From Variovorax sp. N23 (GTDB lineage: Bacteria > Pseudomonadota > Gammaproteobacteria > Burkholderiales > Burkholderiaceae_C), in contig NZ_JAOOPY010000012.1 of NCBI RefSeq assembly GCF_025486315.1, positions 109,667 to 173,666 of the forward strand: a stretch of 64,000 nucleotides of DNA. The letters are read 5' to 3'. Below the pieces are notes generated by a model. It saw only the letters and a program-made list of their open reading frames with translations. It did not search any database and had not been told where the DNA came from. Of the stretch, positions 42,933-52,510 are shown piece after piece. Numbering within the stretch: the first letter of the stretch is position 1; the number at the start of each line of letters is the position of its first letter. Both the position numbers and the translations under genes were made by a program.

Positions 42933-43907
42933 ATGAAGAAATACCTCACCTGCGCCCTGCTCGCCCTGCCACTGTGGGCCGCGACGAATGCCACCGCCCA
43001 ATCCGCTGCCTACCCCGCCAAGCCGATCCGCTGGATCGTGCCGTACGCGGCCGGCGGCGGTTCCGACTTCCTCGCGCGCACCATCGGCCAGACGCTGTCG
43101 ACGCAGGTCGGCCAGCCGGTGCTGGTGGACAACAAGCCGGGCGGCAACACGGCGCTGGCCGCGGCCGAGACGGCGCGCGCGCCGGCCGATGGCTACACGG
43201 TGCTGTCGGCCGACAACGGCACGATGGTGTTCAACCCCGCGCTCTACAAGTCGCTCAGCTACAGCCCGACGAAGGACCTGGCGCCGGTCACGTTGATGGG
43301 CCGCTTCCCGATGATCCTGGTGGTGGGCGCCAACAGCGGCATCGCCAGCGCGCAGGATTTCATCGCGCAGGCGCGCGCCAAGCCCGGCAGCATGAACTAC
43401 GCGTCGGCCGGCGCGGGCAGCCCGCACCACCTGGCGATGGAACTGCTCAAGGTCCAGTCGAAGGTGTTCATGGTCCACGTGCCGTACCGCGGTGCCGCAC
43501 CTGCGCTGGCCGACGTGGCCGGCGGGCAGGTGCCGGCCATGATGGTCGACATGGCTGCGGGCGCCGGCTTCATCAAGGGCGGCAAGGTCAAGGCCCTCGC
43601 CGTGGCCAACGCAACGCGCCTGCCGCAGCTGCCCGACGTGCCGACCTTCGCCGAACTCGGCATCAAGAATGTCGAAGCGGCCGCGCTGGTCGGCATGGTC
43701 GTGCCGGCCGCGACGCCGCCGGACGTGATCAACGCGCTGAACAAGTCGGTGGTCGCCGCCATCAACGAGCCGGGCGTGCGCAAGCGCCTGATCGATTTCG
43801 GCGTCGAGCCCGTGGGCAACACGCCGGCCCAGTTCGCCGAGCTGCTGCGCAATGAGACGACCCGCTGGCACAAGCTGATCACCGACCTCAAGATCACCCT
43901 GGATTGA
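42933..43907 (+). CDS. Bug-type tripartite tricarboxylate transporter solute-binding protein
   Basis: 324 aa. A signal peptide (MKKYLTCALLALPLWAATNA, then TAQS) precedes the Bug fold: YPAKPIRWIVPYAAGGGSD, VLVDNKPGGNTALAAAETAR, MNYASAGAGSPHHLAMELL and HVPYRGAAPALADVAGGQVP. These periplasmic proteins capture carboxylates and other small organics. No TctA/TctB membrane genes follow, as is common for orphan Bugs in this group. The neighbouring P450 and IclR suggest one shared substrate. Confidence 0.94.
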   Translation: MKKYLTCALLALPLWAATNATAQSAAYPAKPIRWIVPYAAGGGSDFLARTIGQTLSTQVGQPVLVDNKPGGNTALAAAETARAPADGYTVLSADNGTMVFNPALYKSLSYSPTKDLAPVTLMGRFPMILVVGANSGIASAQDFIAQARAKPGSMNYASAGAGSPHHLAMELLKVQSKVFMVHVPYRGAAPALADVAGGQVPAMMVDMAAGAGFIKGGKVKALAVANATRLPQLPDVPTFAELGIKNVEAAALVGMVVPAATPPDVINALNKSVVAAINEPGVRKRLIDFGVEPVGNTPAQFAELLRNETTRWHKLITDLKITLD

Positions 43908-43920
43908 CGGAGCAAGCGGC

Positions 43921-46281
43921 ATGACGACGGCCACCGACCCTCGCGCCCCGGCGGCCACGGGCTGCCCCGTGGACCACCGCGCGCTGTCCGCGCAAACAGC
44001 GCCCAACGGTTGCCCCGTCAGCCATCGCGCCGCCGCCTTCGACCCCTTCGAGGACGGCTACCAGCAGGACCCGCCCGACTACGTGCGCTGGGCGCGCGAG
44101 CAGGAGCCGACCTTCTACGCCCCGAAGCTCGGCTACTGGGTCGTCACGCGCTACGAGAGCATCAAGGCGATCTTCCGCGACCACCACACCTTCAGCCCCT
44201 CGATCGCGCTGGAGAAGATCACGCCGACCGGTGACGAAGCGAATGCGGTGCTCGCGTCGTACGGCTTTGCACTCAACCGCACGCTGGTCAACGAAGACGA
44301 GCCGGCCCACATGCCGCGCCGCCGCGCGCTGATGGACCCGTTCACGCCCGAAGAACTCAAGCATCACGAGCCGATGGTGCGGGCGCTGGCGCGCGAGTAT
44401 GTCGACCGCTTCATCGACGACGGCCGCGCCGATCTGGTCGACCAGATGCTGTGGGAAGTGCCGCTCACGGTCGCGCTGCATTTCCTCGGCGTGCCCGAAG
44501 AGGACATGGACACGCTGCGCCAGTATTCGATCGCGCACACCGTCAACACCTGGGGCCGGCCCAAGCCGGAAGAGCAGGTCGCGGTGGCCCATGCCGTCGG
44601 CAACTTCTGGCAGTTCGCCGGGAAGGTGCTCGACAAGATGCGGCAGAACCCCGAGGCGCCGGGCTGGATGCAGTACGGCATCCGCAAGCAGCGCGAGCAG
44701 CCCGAGGTCGTGACCGACTCGTACCTGCATTCGATGATGATGGCCGGCATCGTGGCCGCGCACGAGACCACCGCCAACGCCACGGCCAATGCGATGAAGC
44801 TGCTGCTGCAGCACCCGAACGTGTGGCGCGAGATCTGCGACGACCCGAGCCTGATCCCCAACGCGGTGGAAGAGTGCCTGCGCCACAACGGCTCGGTCGC
44901 GGCCTGGCGGCGACTGGCGACCAAGGACGTGCAGATCGACGGCATCGACATCCCGGCCGGCTCGAAGCTGCTGATCGTCACCTCGTCGGCCAACCACGAC
45001 GACCGCCATTTCGCGGATGCCGACCTGTTCGACATCCGCCGCGACAACGCGAGCGACCACCTGACCTTCGGTTACGGCGCGCACCAGTGCATGGGCAAGA
45101 ACCTGGCGCGCATGGAGATGCAGATCTTTCTGGAGGAGTTCACCCGCCGGCTGCCGCACCTGCGGCTGGCCGAGCAGCAGTTCAGCTATTTGCCGAACAC
45201 CTCGTTCCGAGGGCCCGAGCATCTGTGGGTCGAGTGGGATCCGCAGCACAACCCCGAGCGCACGCGCCCCGGACTGCGCAACGTGGACGTGCCGATGCCC
45301 GTGCGCATCGGCGAACCTTCGCGCCATGCGATCACGCGGCCGGTGGTGGTGGAGCGCATCACGCCGGTGGCCGACGGCATCGTCCAATTGCGGCTGGTCG
45401 CGCCCGACGGCCACGCGTTGCCGCGCTGGACACCGGGCTCGCACATCGACATCGAATGCGGCTCACCCGAGCGCTCGCGCCAGTACTCGCTGTGCGGCGA
45501 CCCGGCCGATGCGAGCGCCTTCGAGATCGCCGTGCTGCGCGAGCCCGACGGCCGCGGCGGCTCGGCATGGATCCACGCCGACGTGCGCGTCGGCGACCGG
45601 CTCAAGATCCGTGGTCCACGCAACCACTTCCGCCTCGACGAAGCGCGTCGCAAGGTGATCTTGATCGCGGGCGGCATCGGCATTACGCCGGTCAGCGCGA
45701 TGGCGCGCCGCGCCCAGGCGCTGGGCATGGACTACGAACTGCACTACAGCGGCCGCCGGCGCTCGGCGATGCCTTTCCTCGATGCGTTGCGCGCGCTGCA
45801 TGGCGATCGGCTGCACGTCTATATCGGCGAGGAGGGCGGCCGCAATGACCTCGCGGCGCTGCTCGCGACACCGGAAGCGGGCACGCAGGTCTATGCCTGC
45901 GGCCCGGTGCGCATGCTGGAGGCGCTCGAAGCCTGCTGTGCCCACTGGCCCGAGGACGCGCTGCGCGTCGAGCATTTCGAGTCCACCCTCGGTGCGCTCG
46001 ACCCGTCGAAGGAGCACGCCTTCGAGGTCGAGCTGAAGGATTCCGGCATCGTCCTCACGGTGCCGGCCGACCAGACCCTGCTGACCGCCCTGCGTGCCGC
46101 CAACATCGACGTGCAGAGCGATTGCGAGGAGGGCCTGTGCGGCTCGTGCGAGGTGCGGGTGCTGGCCGGCGAGGTCGACCATCGCGACGTCGTGCTCACG
46201 CGCGCAGAGCGCGATGCGAACCAGAAGATGATGACCTGCTGCTCCCGCGCCTGCGGCCAGCGGATCGTGCTCGAACTGTGA
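43921..46281 (+). CDS. Self-sufficient cytochrome P450 fused to FMN/NAD(P)H reductase and [2Fe-2S] ferredoxin (CYP116B-type)
   Basis: 786 aa, the usual size of CYP116B enzymes. Residues 1-440 are P450: I-helix AGIVAAHETTANA, ExxR in VEECLRH, heme loop FGYGAHQCMGKNLARME. Next comes a phthalate-dioxygenase-reductase-like module (SRQYSLCGDPADASAFEIAV, VILIAGGIGITPVSAMARRA, VYACGPVRMLEAL), and last a plant-type ferredoxin with CEEGLCGSC plus a distal Cys. It carries its own electron chain and hydroxylates or demethylates an unknown small molecule. It follows the Bug receptor by 13 bp, likely one operon. Confidence 0.95.
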   Translation: MTTATDPRAPAATGCPVDHRALSAQTAPNGCPVSHRAAAFDPFEDGYQQDPPDYVRWAREQEPTFYAPKLGYWVVTRYESIKAIFRDHHTFSPSIALEKITPTGDEANAVLASYGFALNRTLVNEDEPAHMPRRRALMDPFTPEELKHHEPMVRALAREYVDRFIDDGRADLVDQMLWEVPLTVALHFLGVPEEDMDTLRQYSIAHTVNTWGRPKPEEQVAVAHAVGNFWQFAGKVLDKMRQNPEAPGWMQYGIRKQREQPEVVTDSYLHSMMMAGIVAAHETTANATANAMKLLLQHPNVWREICDDPSLIPNAVEECLRHNGSVAAWRRLATKDVQIDGIDIPAGSKLLIVTSSANHDDRHFADADLFDIRRDNASDHLTFGYGAHQCMGKNLARMEMQIFLEEFTRRLPHLRLAEQQFSYLPNTSFRGPEHLWVEWDPQHNPERTRPGLRNVDVPMPVRIGEPSRHAITRPVVVERITPVADGIVQLRLVAPDGHALPRWTPGSHIDIECGSPERSRQYSLCGDPADASAFEIAVLREPDGRGGSAWIHADVRVGDRLKIRGPRNHFRLDEARRKVILIAGGIGITPVSAMARRAQALGMDYELHYSGRRRSAMPFLDALRALHGDRLHVYIGEEGGRNDLAALLATPEAGTQVYACGPVRMLEALEACCAHWPEDALRVEHFESTLGALDPSKEHAFEVELKDSGIVLTVPADQTLLTALRAANIDVQSDCEEGLCGSCEVRVLAGEVDHRDVVLTRAERDANQKMMTCCSRACGQRIVLEL

Positions 46282-46353
46282 GGCCTGCCAGCGGCGGTTG
46301 AACTTCGGGCCGTCGCAGCGGTCACAGCCGGCTTCGCGTTACGCTTGCGGCCC

Positions 46354-46860
46354 ATGTTCCCGTTCCGACTTTCTTTCGCTCTCGGCGCTGCGGCGCTTGC
46401 CATGGCCGGCGCCGCCTCCGCCCAATCCTTGCCGCCAGGCGTGCAATTGGGCATGAGCCCCGCCGAACTGCAGGCCGCGCTGCCCGATGCGCAACGCGTG
46501 GCACGGCCGCAGCGCCTGGCCGGCGGGTTGGCCGGCATCTGGCGCGGCACGCGGACGGCCATCGCCGGCCTGAGCTTCCAGCCGACCTTCTACTTCGCCG
46601 GCGCCGAACTGCGCCGCGTCGAGTGGCTCGCCGCCGCCGACGCACTGCCCGACCATGGCGCGGGCGCCTTCGATGCGCTGCTGGGCTGGGGCCGCGGCCG
46701 CTTCGGCAGCGAACTGGCATCGAACGACCCCGGCAGCCGCTACGCCGCGTGGGTCGCCGGCGACACCGATGTCTATGCGCAGTTGGTGGATGGTGAACGC
46801 GGGGCCAGCGTGCGCCTGGTCTACAAGGTGCGCCAACTCAAGGATGCGAGCGAACTCTGA
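46354..46860 (+). CDS. Secreted hypothetical protein
   Basis: 168 aa from ATG 46354. A clear signal peptide (FPFRLSFALGAAALAMAGAA then SAQS) precedes a soluble domain with PPGVQLGMSPAELQAALPDA and strand-rich repeats (YFAGAELRRVEWL, VRLVYKVRQLKD). The 'LGMSPAELQAALP' opening is seen in periplasmic proteins that follow lipoprotein or SmpA-like folds. Function unknown; converges on ureG. Confidence 0.65.
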   Translation: MFPFRLSFALGAAALAMAGAASAQSLPPGVQLGMSPAELQAALPDAQRVARPQRLAGGLAGIWRGTRTAIAGLSFQPTFYFAGAELRRVEWLAAADALPDHGAGAFDALLGWGRGRFGSELASNDPGSRYAAWVAGDTDVYAQLVDGERGASVRLVYKVRQLKDASEL

Positions 46861-46889
46861 GGCGACGCGCAGGCGACGCGCCGACGGGA

Positions 46890-47540
46890 TCAGTCTTCCT
46901 TCAGCATCCCGCGTTCTTCGATGAAGGCCACGACCTCGGCCAGGCCGGTGTTGGTCTTCAGGTTGGTCATGACGTAGGGGCGCTGCTTGCGCATGCGCTG
47001 CGTGTCGGCTTCCATCACGCCCAGGTCGGCGCCGACGTAGGGCGCGAGGTCGGTCTTGTTGATGACGAAGAGGTCGCTCTTGGTGATGCCGGGGCCGCCC
47101 TTGCGCGGGATCTTCTCGCCGGCCGCCACGTCGATCACGTAGATCGTCAGGTCGCTCAGCTCGGGGCTGAAAGTCGCGGCCAGGTTGTCGCCGCCGCTTT
47201 CGACGAACACGATGTCGGCGTCGGGATGTTCGACCAGCATGCGGTCGATGGCTTCGAGGTTGATCGAGCAGTCTTCGCGGATGGCGGTGTGCGGGCAACC
47301 GCCCGTTTCCACACCCATGATGCGCTCGGCCGGCAACGCACCCGAGACGGTCAGGAGGCGCTGGTCTTCCTTCGTGTAGATGTCGTTGGTGATGGCGATC
47401 AGGTCGTACTGGTCGCGCATCGCCTTGCAGAGCATCTCCAGCAGCGTGGTCTTGCCGGAGCCGACCGGCCCGCCGATGCCCACGCGCAGGGGCGGCAGCT
47501 TCTTGGTGCGGTTGGCGATGTGGTGCAGGGCGGAGGCCAT
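46890..47540 (-). CDS. ureG: Urease accessory GTPase UreG
   Basis: 216 aa from ATG 47540. P-loop [18 protein letters not shown], metal-binding [13 protein letters not shown] (CPH nickel site), G3-like [18 protein letters not shown] and [13 protein letters not shown] hydrolysis by UreG drives nickel delivery to the urease active site with UreE, UreF and UreD. Last gene of the urease operon. Confidence 0.97.
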   Translation of the reverse strand: MASALHHIANRTKKLPPLRVGIGGPVGSGKTTLLEMLCKAMRDQYDLIAITNDIYTKEDQRLLTVSGALPAERIMGVETGGCPHTAIREDCSINLEAIDRMLVEHPDADIVFVESGGDNLAATFSPELSDLTIYVIDVAAGEKIPRKGGPGITKSDLFVINKTDLAPYVGADLGVMEADTQRMRKQRPYVMTNLKTNTGLAEVVAFIEERGMLKED

Positions 47541-47562
47541 GGTGCGTCTCGTTTGAAAAAGG

Positions 47563-48258
47563 TCAGCTTCTGAAAAGGCGGGAGTATTGCGTCTCGTGCC
47601 GCGCCGAATGGATGGCGAGCATCGGGGCGAAGGCCTGGCGGTCGTCATCGTTGAGCGCGATGGCGCGGTCGACGGCGGCCGGGATCTCGGCGGACAGGCG
47701 GCCCAGCATGCGCTGGCCGGCGCTCTGGCCGAGCGGCACGGACTTCACCGCGGCGCCGATCATGTTCTCGGCCCAGCCGAAGGCGAAGGCCAGGCAGCCG
47801 TCGCGCACGCTGGCCTGCGTGCGGCTGACCGCGAAGGCGAAGGCGACCGGGTAGGTGATGGTGATGGACAGCCCCTCGAACTGTGCGGCGACGTCGTCAT
47901 GGTGCAGCTTCAGCCACTCGACGAAGGAGCGGCCCATCTGCTCGGTCTGCAGGAGGAATTCGGTCGATTCGCGCGTCTGCAGCACCCAGGCGTTGAGCGC
48001 CGCGATTCGCGCGGCGTCGGTGCTGCGCCAGGCGGCGATCGCTTGCGCCACCACCGGCAGGTCGCCGCGCGCAATCCCGAGGTGGAGCTGGTCGACGATC
48101 CAGTCGGAGGCGCGCGCCTCGCTGTCGATCCCGCCCCACTCGACGCCGGCTTCGAAGCCTTCGGAATAGGAGAAGCCGCCGATCGGCAGGGCCGGCGAGG
48201 CCAGCCAGATCAGCTGCAGGAGGCTGGCGGCGGACATCGCGCCTGCGGTGTCGGTCAT
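47563..48258 (-). CDS. ureF: Urease accessory protein UreF
   Basis: 231 aa. All-helical protein with the UreF signatures [20 protein letters not shown] and [20 protein letters not shown]. It binds UreD and UreG to form the nickel-insertion complex. Its start overlaps the end of ureE by 4 bp; ureG follows after 22 bp. Confidence 0.95.
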   Translation of the reverse strand: MTDTAGAMSAASLLQLIWLASPALPIGGFSYSEGFEAGVEWGGIDSEARASDWIVDQLHLGIARGDLPVVAQAIAAWRSTDAARIAALNAWVLQTRESTEFLLQTEQMGRSFVEWLKLHHDDVAAQFEGLSITITYPVAFAFAVSRTQASVRDGCLAFAFGWAENMIGAAVKSVPLGQSAGQRMLGRLSAEIPAAVDRAIALNDDDRQAFAPMLAIHSARHETQYSRLFRS

Positions 48259-48878
48259 CCGTGCGAGTGGTCGTGGGCGCGGTCGTGACCATGCCCATGA
48301 TCGTGCGAGTGGTCGTGCCCATGATCACGCGTAATGCCGTAGGCATCCGGGTGCAGCACCGGCCCGACCGGTGCGGCGCCATGCGAATGGCCATGGCCGT
48401 GATCATGTCCATGCCCGCCGCCGTGCGCGCCATAGGCGCCGCCTTCGGGTTCGAAGGCTTCGTCGGCTTCACGGACGATCAGATGCATCGACCGCAGCAT
48501 GGCGGCCAGCACGTGGTCAGGTTCGATCTTCAGGTGGTCGGGTTTCAGCTCGATCGGCACATGCCGGTTGCCCAGGTGGTAGGCCGCGCGGGTCAGGTCG
48601 AAGGGCGTGCCGTGCTGCGTGCAGTGCGTGATGACCAGCACCGGCTGCGGCGCCGCGATCACCTTGATGAGCGAACCGTCTTCCGCCACCAGCACGTCGC
48701 CGCCGCGCACGGCCGTGCCGCGCGGCAGGAACACGCCGATGCGGCGGCCTTGCGAATCGATGGTGTCGAAGCGGCTCTTCTGGCGCACGTCCCAGTCGAG
48801 TTCGACCGTGGCGGCGCGCTTGAGCAGCACGGCGGCGAGACCGCCGCCCTGGGGCATGAGTTTATTGGCGTTGAGCAT
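48255..48878 (-). CDS. ureE: Urease nickel metallochaperone UreE
   Basis: 207 aa. The N-terminal peptide-binding domain and the metal-binding [20 protein letters not shown] stretch are typical. Two His-rich segments near the C-terminus (about residues 153-170 and 185-207, [11 protein letters not shown] types) can store several nickel ions. It delivers Ni to UreG. Confidence 0.95.
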   Translation of the reverse strand: MLNANKLMPQGGGLAAVLLKRAATVELDWDVRQKSRFDTIDSQGRRIGVFLPRGTAVRGGDVLVAEDGSLIKVIAAPQPVLVITHCTQHGTPFDLTRAAYHLGNRHVPIELKPDHLKIEPDHVLAAMLRSMHLIVREADEAFEPEGGAYGAHGGGHGHDHGHGHSHGAAPVGPVLHPDAYGITRDHGHDHSHDHGHGHDRAHDHSHG

Positions 48879-48951
48879 GGAAGACTTCAGATGGCGGCGA
48901 TGTTCACCGGTGGAGCGCCGCGGTGCAGAGAGGACGTATTGTCGAGCGCGA

Positions 48952-49431
48952 TCAAAGCATACGCGTCATGAAGCGGCTGTGCGGATCGTCAATGTAGGTG
49001 CCGAAAGGCGCGCACGCCTCGAAGCCATGTTTTTCATACAGCGCATGCGCCGGCGCGAAGAAGGGCTGGCTGCCGGTCTCCAGGCTCAGCCGCGTGTGGC
49101 CCCGTGCCCGCGCCTCGGCGATCACGTGCGCCAGCATCCGGCCCGCGATGCCCTGGCCGCGCACCGAGGCCGCCGTGCGCATCGACTTGAGTTCGGCATG
49201 CCGGTCGCCAAGGCGCTTCAGGGCCGCCGTCGCCACCAGCGCCTCGCCGGTCGGCAGGTCGATCCATGCGGTCCAGAAGCGGATGTCCGGGTGGCGCAAA
49301 CCGTTCAGATCCAGCGCATGCACGCTCTCGGGTGGCGAGACACGACGCATGTCCGCCAGGTGTTCCTCGAGAAATGCGGCGATGCGTGGGTCTTGCAGGT
49401 CGTCCAGACGAATGCGCAGGTCTGCCGCCAT
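48952..49431 (-). CDS. GNAT family N-acetyltransferase inside the urease operon
   Basis: 159 aa. The acetyl-CoA-binding motif reads RTAASVRGQGIAGRMLAHVI, and the C-terminal ALYEKHGFEACAPFG matches GNAT motif B. The substrate is unknown. It sits four bases after ureC and before ureE on the same strand, a recurring but unexplained insertion in some betaproteobacterial urease operons; it may act on an amine or ammonia-related metabolite. Confidence 0.88.
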   Translation of the reverse strand: MAADLRIRLDDLQDPRIAAFLEEHLADMRRVSPPESVHALDLNGLRHPDIRFWTAWIDLPTGEALVATAALKRLGDRHAELKSMRTAASVRGQGIAGRMLAHVIAEARARGHTRLSLETGSQPFFAPAHALYEKHGFEACAPFGTYIDDPHSRFMTRML

Positions 49432-49435
49432 CGGG

Positions 49436-51154
49436 TCAGAACAGGAAATACCGCTGCGCCATCGGCAGCGAGGTCGCCGGCTCGCACACCAGCAGATGCC
49501 CGTCCGCGCGCACCGCGTAGGTCTGCGCGTCGATCTCCATCTTCGGCGTGTAGCCGTTGTGCACCATGTGCTGCTTGCGCACGCCGCGGATGTTCTTCAC
49601 CGCGGCCAGCGTCTTGTGCAGTCCGTAGCGTTCGCCGATGCCCGCGTTCAGGCCGGCCTGCGAGACGAAGGTGAGCGAGCTGCGGTGCAGCGAGCCGCCG
49701 TACGAACCGAACATCGGCCGGTAGTGCACCGGCTGCGGCGTGGGGATGGAGGCGTTCGGGTCGCCCATGGCGGCCATCGCGATGCTGCCGCCCTTGATGA
49801 TGGTGAAGGGCTTCACGCCGAAGAAGGCCGGCTTCCACACCACCAGGTCGGCCCACTTGCCGACCTCGATGCTGCCCACCTCGTGCGCGATGCCGTGAGA
49901 GAGGGCCGGGTTGATCGTGTACTTGGCCACGTAGCGCTTGGCGCGGAAGTTGTCGTTGCGCGCACTGTCTTCCGGCAGCGTGCCGCGCTGGCCCTTCATC
50001 TTGTGCGCCGTTTGCCAGGTGCGGATGATCACTTCGCCCACGCGGCCCATGGCCTGCGAGTCGGAACTGAACATGCTGATCGCGCCGAGGTCGTGCAGGA
50101 TGTCTTCGGCCGCGATGGTTTCCTTGCGGATGCGCGACTCGGCGAAGGCCAGGTCTTCGGCGATGCCCGCATCGAGGTGGTGGCACACCATCAGCATGTC
50201 GACGTGCTCGTCGAGCGTGTTCACCGTGTAGGGCATCGTCGGGTTGGTCGACGAGGGCAGGAAGTTGTCCTCGCCCACCACGCGCAGGATGTCGGGCGCA
50301 TGCCCGCCGCCCGCGCCCTCGGTGTGGAAGGCGCAGATGCCGCGGCCCTTCACGGCCGCGATGGTGTTCTCGACGAAGCCCGATTCGTTGAGCGTGTCGG
50401 AGTGGATCGCCACCTGCGTGTCGGTGGCGTCGGCCACGTCCAGGCAGTTGCTGATGGCCGCGGGCGTGGTGCCCCAGTCCTCGTGCAGCTTGAGGCCGAT
50501 CACGCCGGCGTCGATCTGCTCGTGCAGCGCGGCCGGCAGGCTGGCATTGCCCTTGCCGAGAAAGCCCAGGTTCATCGGGAAGGCGTCGGCCGCCTGCAGC
50601 ATGCGTTCGATGTGCCAGGGGCCGGGCGTGCAAGTCGTGGCGAAAGTGCCGGTGGCCGGACCGGTGCCGCCGCCGAGCATGGTCGTGATGCCGGACGCGA
50701 GCGCTTCCTCGATCTGCTGCGGCGCGATGAAGTGGATGTGGCTGTCGATGCCGCCGGCCGTGACGATGTTGCCTTCGCAGCTGATGACCTCGGTGCCCGG
50801 CCCGATGACGATGTCGACGCCCGGCTGCACGTCGGGGTTGCCGGCCTTGCCGATGGCGACGATGCGCCCGTCCTTCAGGCCGATGTCGGCCTTCACGATG
50901 CCCCAGTGGTCGAGGATCAGCGCGTTGGTCATCACCGTGTCGACAGCGCCTTCGCTGCGCATCCGCTGCGACTGCGCCATGCCGTCGCGAATCGTCTTGC
51001 CGCCGCCGAACTTGACTTCTTCACCGTAGCCGCCGGCGCGCAGTGTGTAGTCGGCCTCGACCTCGATCACGAGGTCGGTGTCGGCCAGGCGCACGCGGTC
51101 GCCCACGGTGGGGCCGAAGATTTCCGCGTAGGCGCGGCGTCCAATCGTTGCCAT
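49436..51154 (-). CDS. ureC: Urease subunit alpha
   Basis: 572 aa, full length. Nickel ligands in [10 protein letters not shown] and the carbamylated Lys region [14 protein letters not shown]; catalytic loop [20 protein letters not shown]. Hydrolyses urea to ammonia and carbamate in the cytoplasm. Its start overlaps the ureB stop. Confidence 0.98.
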   Translation of the reverse strand: MATIGRRAYAEIFGPTVGDRVRLADTDLVIEVEADYTLRAGGYGEEVKFGGGKTIRDGMAQSQRMRSEGAVDTVMTNALILDHWGIVKADIGLKDGRIVAIGKAGNPDVQPGVDIVIGPGTEVISCEGNIVTAGGIDSHIHFIAPQQIEEALASGITTMLGGGTGPATGTFATTCTPGPWHIERMLQAADAFPMNLGFLGKGNASLPAALHEQIDAGVIGLKLHEDWGTTPAAISNCLDVADATDTQVAIHSDTLNESGFVENTIAAVKGRGICAFHTEGAGGGHAPDILRVVGEDNFLPSSTNPTMPYTVNTLDEHVDMLMVCHHLDAGIAEDLAFAESRIRKETIAAEDILHDLGAISMFSSDSQAMGRVGEVIIRTWQTAHKMKGQRGTLPEDSARNDNFRAKRYVAKYTINPALSHGIAHEVGSIEVGKWADLVVWKPAFFGVKPFTIIKGGSIAMAAMGDPNASIPTPQPVHYRPMFGSYGGSLHRSSLTFVSQAGLNAGIGERYGLHKTLAAVKNIRGVRKQHMVHNGYTPKMEIDAQTYAVRADGHLLVCEPATSLPMAQRYFLF

Positions 51155-51459
51155 CAGAGTTTTCCTTGCACCAGGCCGCGAAAGCCGTAGACCACGCGGT
51201 CGCCGGCGAAGTCGCAGAGTTCGACCGTGCGCTGCTGTCCCGGCTCGAAGCGCACCGCCGTGCCCGATGCGATGTTCAGCCGCATGCCGCGCGCCGCTTC
51301 GCGGTCGAAGCCGAGCGCGCCGTTGGTCTCGGCGAAGTGGTAGTGCGAGCCGACCTGGATCGGCCGGTCGGCGGTGTTCTGCACGACCATCGTGAGCGTG
51401 CGGCGGCCGGGGTTGAGGGTGTGCTCGCCCTCGTCGGTGAAGAGTTCGCCGGGGATCAT
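51154..51459 (-). CDS. ureB: Urease subunit beta
   Basis: 101 aa from ATG 51459: [18 protein letters not shown] and [18 protein letters not shown] are the standard UreB patterns. It forms the trimer of heterotrimers with UreA and UreC. The hupE-like gene precedes it by about 10 bp. Confidence 0.97.
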   Translation of the reverse strand: MIPGELFTDEGEHTLNPGRRTLTMVVQNTADRPIQVGSHYHFAETNGALGFDREAARGMRLNIASGTAVRFEPGQQRTVELCDFAGDRVVYGFRGLVQGKL

Positions 51460-51469
51460 GGCGACGGCC

Positions 51470-52093
51470 TCAGGCCAGTGGCGTGAGCAGGGCCGCGCCG
51501 AACAGTGCGACGGCGGCACCGGCGACGCGAGGCAGCCAGGCGGTGCGCCGGCGCAGCGCCCAGCCGATCGCGATGCCGCCGGCGTGCAGCAGCGCGGTGG
51601 CGAGCACCATGCCGCCGATCGCCAGACCCGCCCCGTGGTCGCCCGACAGTTCGTAGCCGTGGGCCACGCCATGGAAGACGGCGAAGGCACCGACCACTGC
51701 TGCGGCGACCGGGCCGGGCAGGCGCAGCCGTGTGACGACCAGCAGACCGATCGCCAGCAGCGACGCGGCGATCATCGGTTCGACCACCGGCACCTGCACG
51801 CCCGCCAGGCCGACCAGCGCGCCGACCAGCAGCATCACCGCGAAGCCCAAGGGCGCCCACAGCACGTCGCGGGCGCCGCGCGCGATCAATGCGCTCCACA
51901 GGCCGACGGCGACCATCGCAGCGAAATGGTCCATGCCGGTGAACGGGTGCAGGAAGCCCTGCGCGAAGCCGATGTCGTGGTGCGCCGCGCCGTCCGCGCC
52001 GACGTGGGCCGAGGCCAGCAGCGGCAGGGCGCCGAGGGCCGCCGCGGCCAGGGAGGGCAGCAGGGCTGCGAAAGAGGAACGCGTCAGGCGCAT
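51470..52093 (-). CDS. ureJ: HupE/UreJ family membrane protein (putative nickel permease)
   Basis: 207 aa. Signal-like N-terminus, then [18 protein letters not shown] (the HupE/UreJ His/Asp box) and [18 protein letters not shown], with six to seven membrane helices. These proteins take up nickel for urease or hydrogenase. Located between ureA and ureB. Confidence 0.92.
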   Translation of the reverse strand: MRLTRSSFAALLPSLAAAALGALPLLASAHVGADGAAHHDIGFAQGFLHPFTGMDHFAAMVAVGLWSALIARGARDVLWAPLGFAVMLLVGALVGLAGVQVPVVEPMIAASLLAIGLLVVTRLRLPGPVAAAVVGAFAVFHGVAHGYELSGDHGAGLAIGGMVLATALLHAGGIAIGWALRRRTAWLPRVAGAAVALFGAALLTPLA

Positions 52094-52127
52094 GGGAGTC
52101 TCCGCTCGGGAAAAATGAAGAAGGGAA

Positions 52128-52430
<303 letters not shown>

Positions 52431-52510
52431 GGGCGGTCTGGGGGTGCAGGCGGGATGGCAAGGAGAGGCCCGATTATGGGCAGCCGTCCCGCCGATGCAA
52501 CACTCGTGCC

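Noticed and set aside
48255..48470. Short tandem repeat region in DNA
   Set aside because: The repetition reflects the His-Gly-Asp-rich tail codons of UreE, a normal nickel-binding feature.
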